A stretch of DNA of 64,000 nt from Mytilus californianus. Its lineage: Eukaryota; Mollusca; Bivalvia; Mytilida; Mytilidae. Numbering within the stretch: the first letter of the stretch is position 1; every line of letters begins with the position of its first letter. The notes beneath the pieces are model-generated. The model had not been told where the DNA came from. It did not search any database and worked only from the letters and a program-made list of their open reading frames with translations. Both the position numbers and the translations under genes were made by a program. Positions 61,746-64,000 of this stretch are shown here, one piece after another. Where the stretch lies: positions 84,198,324 through 84,262,323 of the forward strand of contig NW_026262723.1 in NCBI RefSeq assembly GCF_021869535.1. The letters are read 5' to 3'.

Positions 61746-62380
61746 TGCTCTGATTTGCAGTTCCTGAGAAAACTTTATCGGGCAGACGACCAGATGTAGA
61801 CCAGTATACCACCTTCTTTTGGACTGGGGGTAAAACAACACTTATTCATTCAAAATTACATACATTATTAAAAAAAAACATGATTGTCATGATAGCTGTC
61901 ATGAAACTTTGATCAAAGTGAGCTTAAAAAAATGTATAATGTAAACAGATATTTATGAAACAACCATTTTTTGGCAGCCTATAACAAAAAGATGGCATCA
62001 TTTTTAAATTTGAAAAAAAATGGCACAGTGATAATTTTTATAAAATTATGTTTCTTTCTTGAAATAAGTTCAGAATTTAATAAAAAGATACATGAAAAAC
62101 ATGTTAACATGAAGTTAAACTATGAATTATTACTCACTAATGATTTGCAGTTCTCAGAATAATCCAATGCAAATTTCATACATGTTAACAAAAAATCAAA
62201 AATGCATTACACAGTTTAACATGCTTACATGCAGCTTGATGCCAGATTTCAGTAAGCTCTGATTTGCAGTTCCTGAGAAAACTTTATGGGACAGATGAGC
62301 AGATGTAGACCAGTATACCACATACTTTTGGATTGAGGTAAAACAACACTTATTCATTCAAAATTACATACATCTTTAAA
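61746..62380 (+). repeat. Local duplication of a ~125-bp segment
   Basis: CTCTGATTTGCAGTTCCTGA through AGATGTAGACCAGTATACCA to TTCAAAATTACATACAT occurs at 61746-61875 and again at 62257-62380 with a few differences. The DNA between is AT-rich with one short ORF. Confidence 0.7.
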
Positions 62381-63192
62381 CATAGCACAACAATTTATTG
62401 ATGATTTTATAGAAATTTTTCGGGGTTTATCAAATTTTTTAATTCTCAAATATATATTTAATATAAACATATCACATGCAAATTAAAGATATTTAGAAAT
62501 CTTTTTCATTCCATTTACTTTGAATCTTTTGAGACATATTGACTCACAGTTTTGAATACCTTCAATTCCAATGCAAAATATGACTTAACACTTTCATGGG
62601 ATTTTATAATTTCCTACATTTCAAATGCGAGCAAAATACCAATCTGTTTAATCCATAATATTCACATATATAGTACATTAATAAAAAAAAATCCATATTT
62701 TTATTAAAAGAAACCCATCTTATTTGCTTTAGAAATGGAGGCAATTATAAAAACACTTGAAATTTACAGAAAATCACCTTATGAAAAAAGAAGATTGTTA
62801 TATAAAAGTTAATAAATACAACTGTTATTCACGGGGATACTTAAATTATTAAATAAATAACATACATCATAATAAAGTACTGTAAATCAGAAATAATGTG
62901 AATAATGGTACAGGATGATCATCAATTAATGAAAACTAATTTTATGATATTCACTAGAAATACTCTACAACAAATTATTCAATTAATCCTAAATAATAAG
63001 AGTACCCATTAAATTCTGAACTATCAGCACATTACAGAATATATAAATAACAACAAAATAACCAATCCAATGTGCTATATATATATATATAAGCAAATCA
63101 AAATAAGTATCAATACATCTTTAAAAAAATCTAAGTAATTTAATACTTATATATATCATATAAAAAATCAGTTGTTTATTAGGACATTCATG
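62381..63192. other. AT-rich region downstream of the HGSNAT paralogue
   Basis: Probably 3' UTR or intergenic DNA of the paralogue. I see no repeats or coding signal. Confidence 0.4.
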
Positions 63193-63368
63193 TCATATTA
63201 CAAAGAAGAGATTTTTATGGAAACAGTATAATGCTACAATGAGCCAGATTGCAGTTCCGTAAACATCTAGTGCTAACAGACTACCATGGTGCTGTGGGAC
63301 TCTCCAGCTTATAGGGAAGTTATGATGAAAAAGTTCATGTCCCATATACAGCAGTATTGAGTTCATAC
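63193..63368 (-). CDS. HGSNAT: Terminal exon of a second HGSNAT paralogue
   Basis: Acceptor CCTTTCAG, then 57 codons GMNSILLYMGHELFHHNFPI to LFFVI and TGA. Length (176 bp) and phase are identical to exon 17 of the gene at 31138-56880, and 34 of 57 residues are the same. The upstream exons must lie beyond the window's right edge. The orientation is head-to-tail, so this is an old tandem duplicate that still reads open. Confidence 0.9.
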
Positions 63369-64000
63369 CTGAAAGGTAAACCATATATTAAGAAAACATT
63401 TCAAAAGAAACATTAATGTTTCATTAAAAATTCGTGTCAGAGAGCCTTAATCACCTTTCAAAAGTGCATGTAATGGGACAAAATTATTATATCATTCTGT
63501 TTTCATAACTTTTTTTATGTTAAAGGGGATATCAACTCAAAATATATCTAGGTGTATATAACAGATTTCTTTCTTTTGAAAACTTTTTATATAAACAACT
63601 GATTTCTATCAGTACTCAACCACAAACACAATACATTAAAATGTTGACCTCTTTCAAGCTTTCTTTATAAAAATTAGAAACATAATATGCCAATTAACTA
63701 CTTCATTGAAAACGCTTTTTAATCACATAAAATTATATGTAGATTTTGTATATTGTTGTAAACAATATGAACTAGATATCATTGAGATTGGTGCCATCTC
63801 TGAGGGCCCCGCTGTGAATAATGTGTGGTAAAAAATTTGTATCTTTGTCATTGGACATGGGGTTGTCAACTGAAACCAAAGTTTTTGACCTGGACCTTTG
63901 ACCTAGGAAGTTGTACATAAATTATGATACACCCTCTGGTGTTAGTTTATACACATGACACGTATATATTTTGAAATCGTAACGGTTCTCAAGATATAGA
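63369..64000. other. Intron of the HGSNAT paralogue with repeat at the edge
   Basis: No further exon was found before the window ends. 63790-64000 (GGGCCCCGCTGTGAATAATG, CCTGGACCTTTGACCTAGG) resembles interspersed repeats seen in bivalves and is cut by the window edge. Confidence 0.45.

Noticed and set aside
1..64000. tRNA, rRNA or snRNA genes
   Set aside because: I looked for tRNA A/B-box pairs and conserved rRNA or snRNA stretches and found none; this visual check is not exhaustive.

Overview
The window looks like genomic DNA of a marine mussel, most likely Mytilus. Three things point there: spliced animal genes with GT-AG introns, AT-rich intergenic DNA, and many copies of interspersed repeats that I recall as typical of Mytilus (for example the family starting AAGAAGATGTGGTATGATTG). 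There are no bacterial-style operons. The species call rests on memory of repeats, not on a search.

Layout. 1-13 kb is almost entirely repeats: hairpin-ended elements with internal tandem arrays, a LINE 3' end and mussel interspersed repeats. 13.4-14.4 kb (minus) is a single-exon GPANK1-like gene (ankyrin repeats, C2H2 finger, G-patch). 15-23 kb holds small inverted-repeat elements and a LINE split by a 643-bp inverted-repeat element. 23.3-26.2 kb (minus) is a four-exon gene for a membrane-anchored or secreted von Willebrand factor A (VWA) protein; all exon phases agree, but there is an in-frame TAA in its 33-bp tandem repeat and a partial duplicate of its VWA exon. 26.7-31 kb is repeats plus one unassigned candidate exon.

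31.1-56.9 kb (minus) is a complete gene for a heparan-alpha-glucosaminide N-acetyltransferase (HGSNAT). I derived 17 exons, 1860 coding bases and 619 residues, with GT-AG junctions and phases that agree throughout. Its introns hold most of the mobile DNA in this half: a minisatellite that repeats the exon 14 splice donor about 20 times, an 846-bp inverted-repeat element packed with short palindromes, a 1.4-kb inverted-repeat element, a 1.9-kb CACTA-like element, a 3.5-kb inverted-repeat element, and in intron 2 a 6.2-kb Ty3/gypsy LTR retrotransposon. The retrotransposon has integrase upstream of reverse transcriptase (the Gmr1-like order), and its 5' LTR carries a 118-bp inverted-repeat element with a 9-bp target duplication. 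At 63.2 kb (minus) lies the last exon of a second, diverged HGSNAT paralogue, so the two genes are head-to-tail.

The genes do not form a pathway. HGSNAT acts in lysosomal heparan sulfate breakdown, GPANK1 is a presumed nuclear RNA-associated protein, and the VWA protein is probably extracellular. The most unusual material is the repeat architecture: modular elements with hairpin ends, inverted-repeat elements built from short palindromes, and tandemly copied splice donors.
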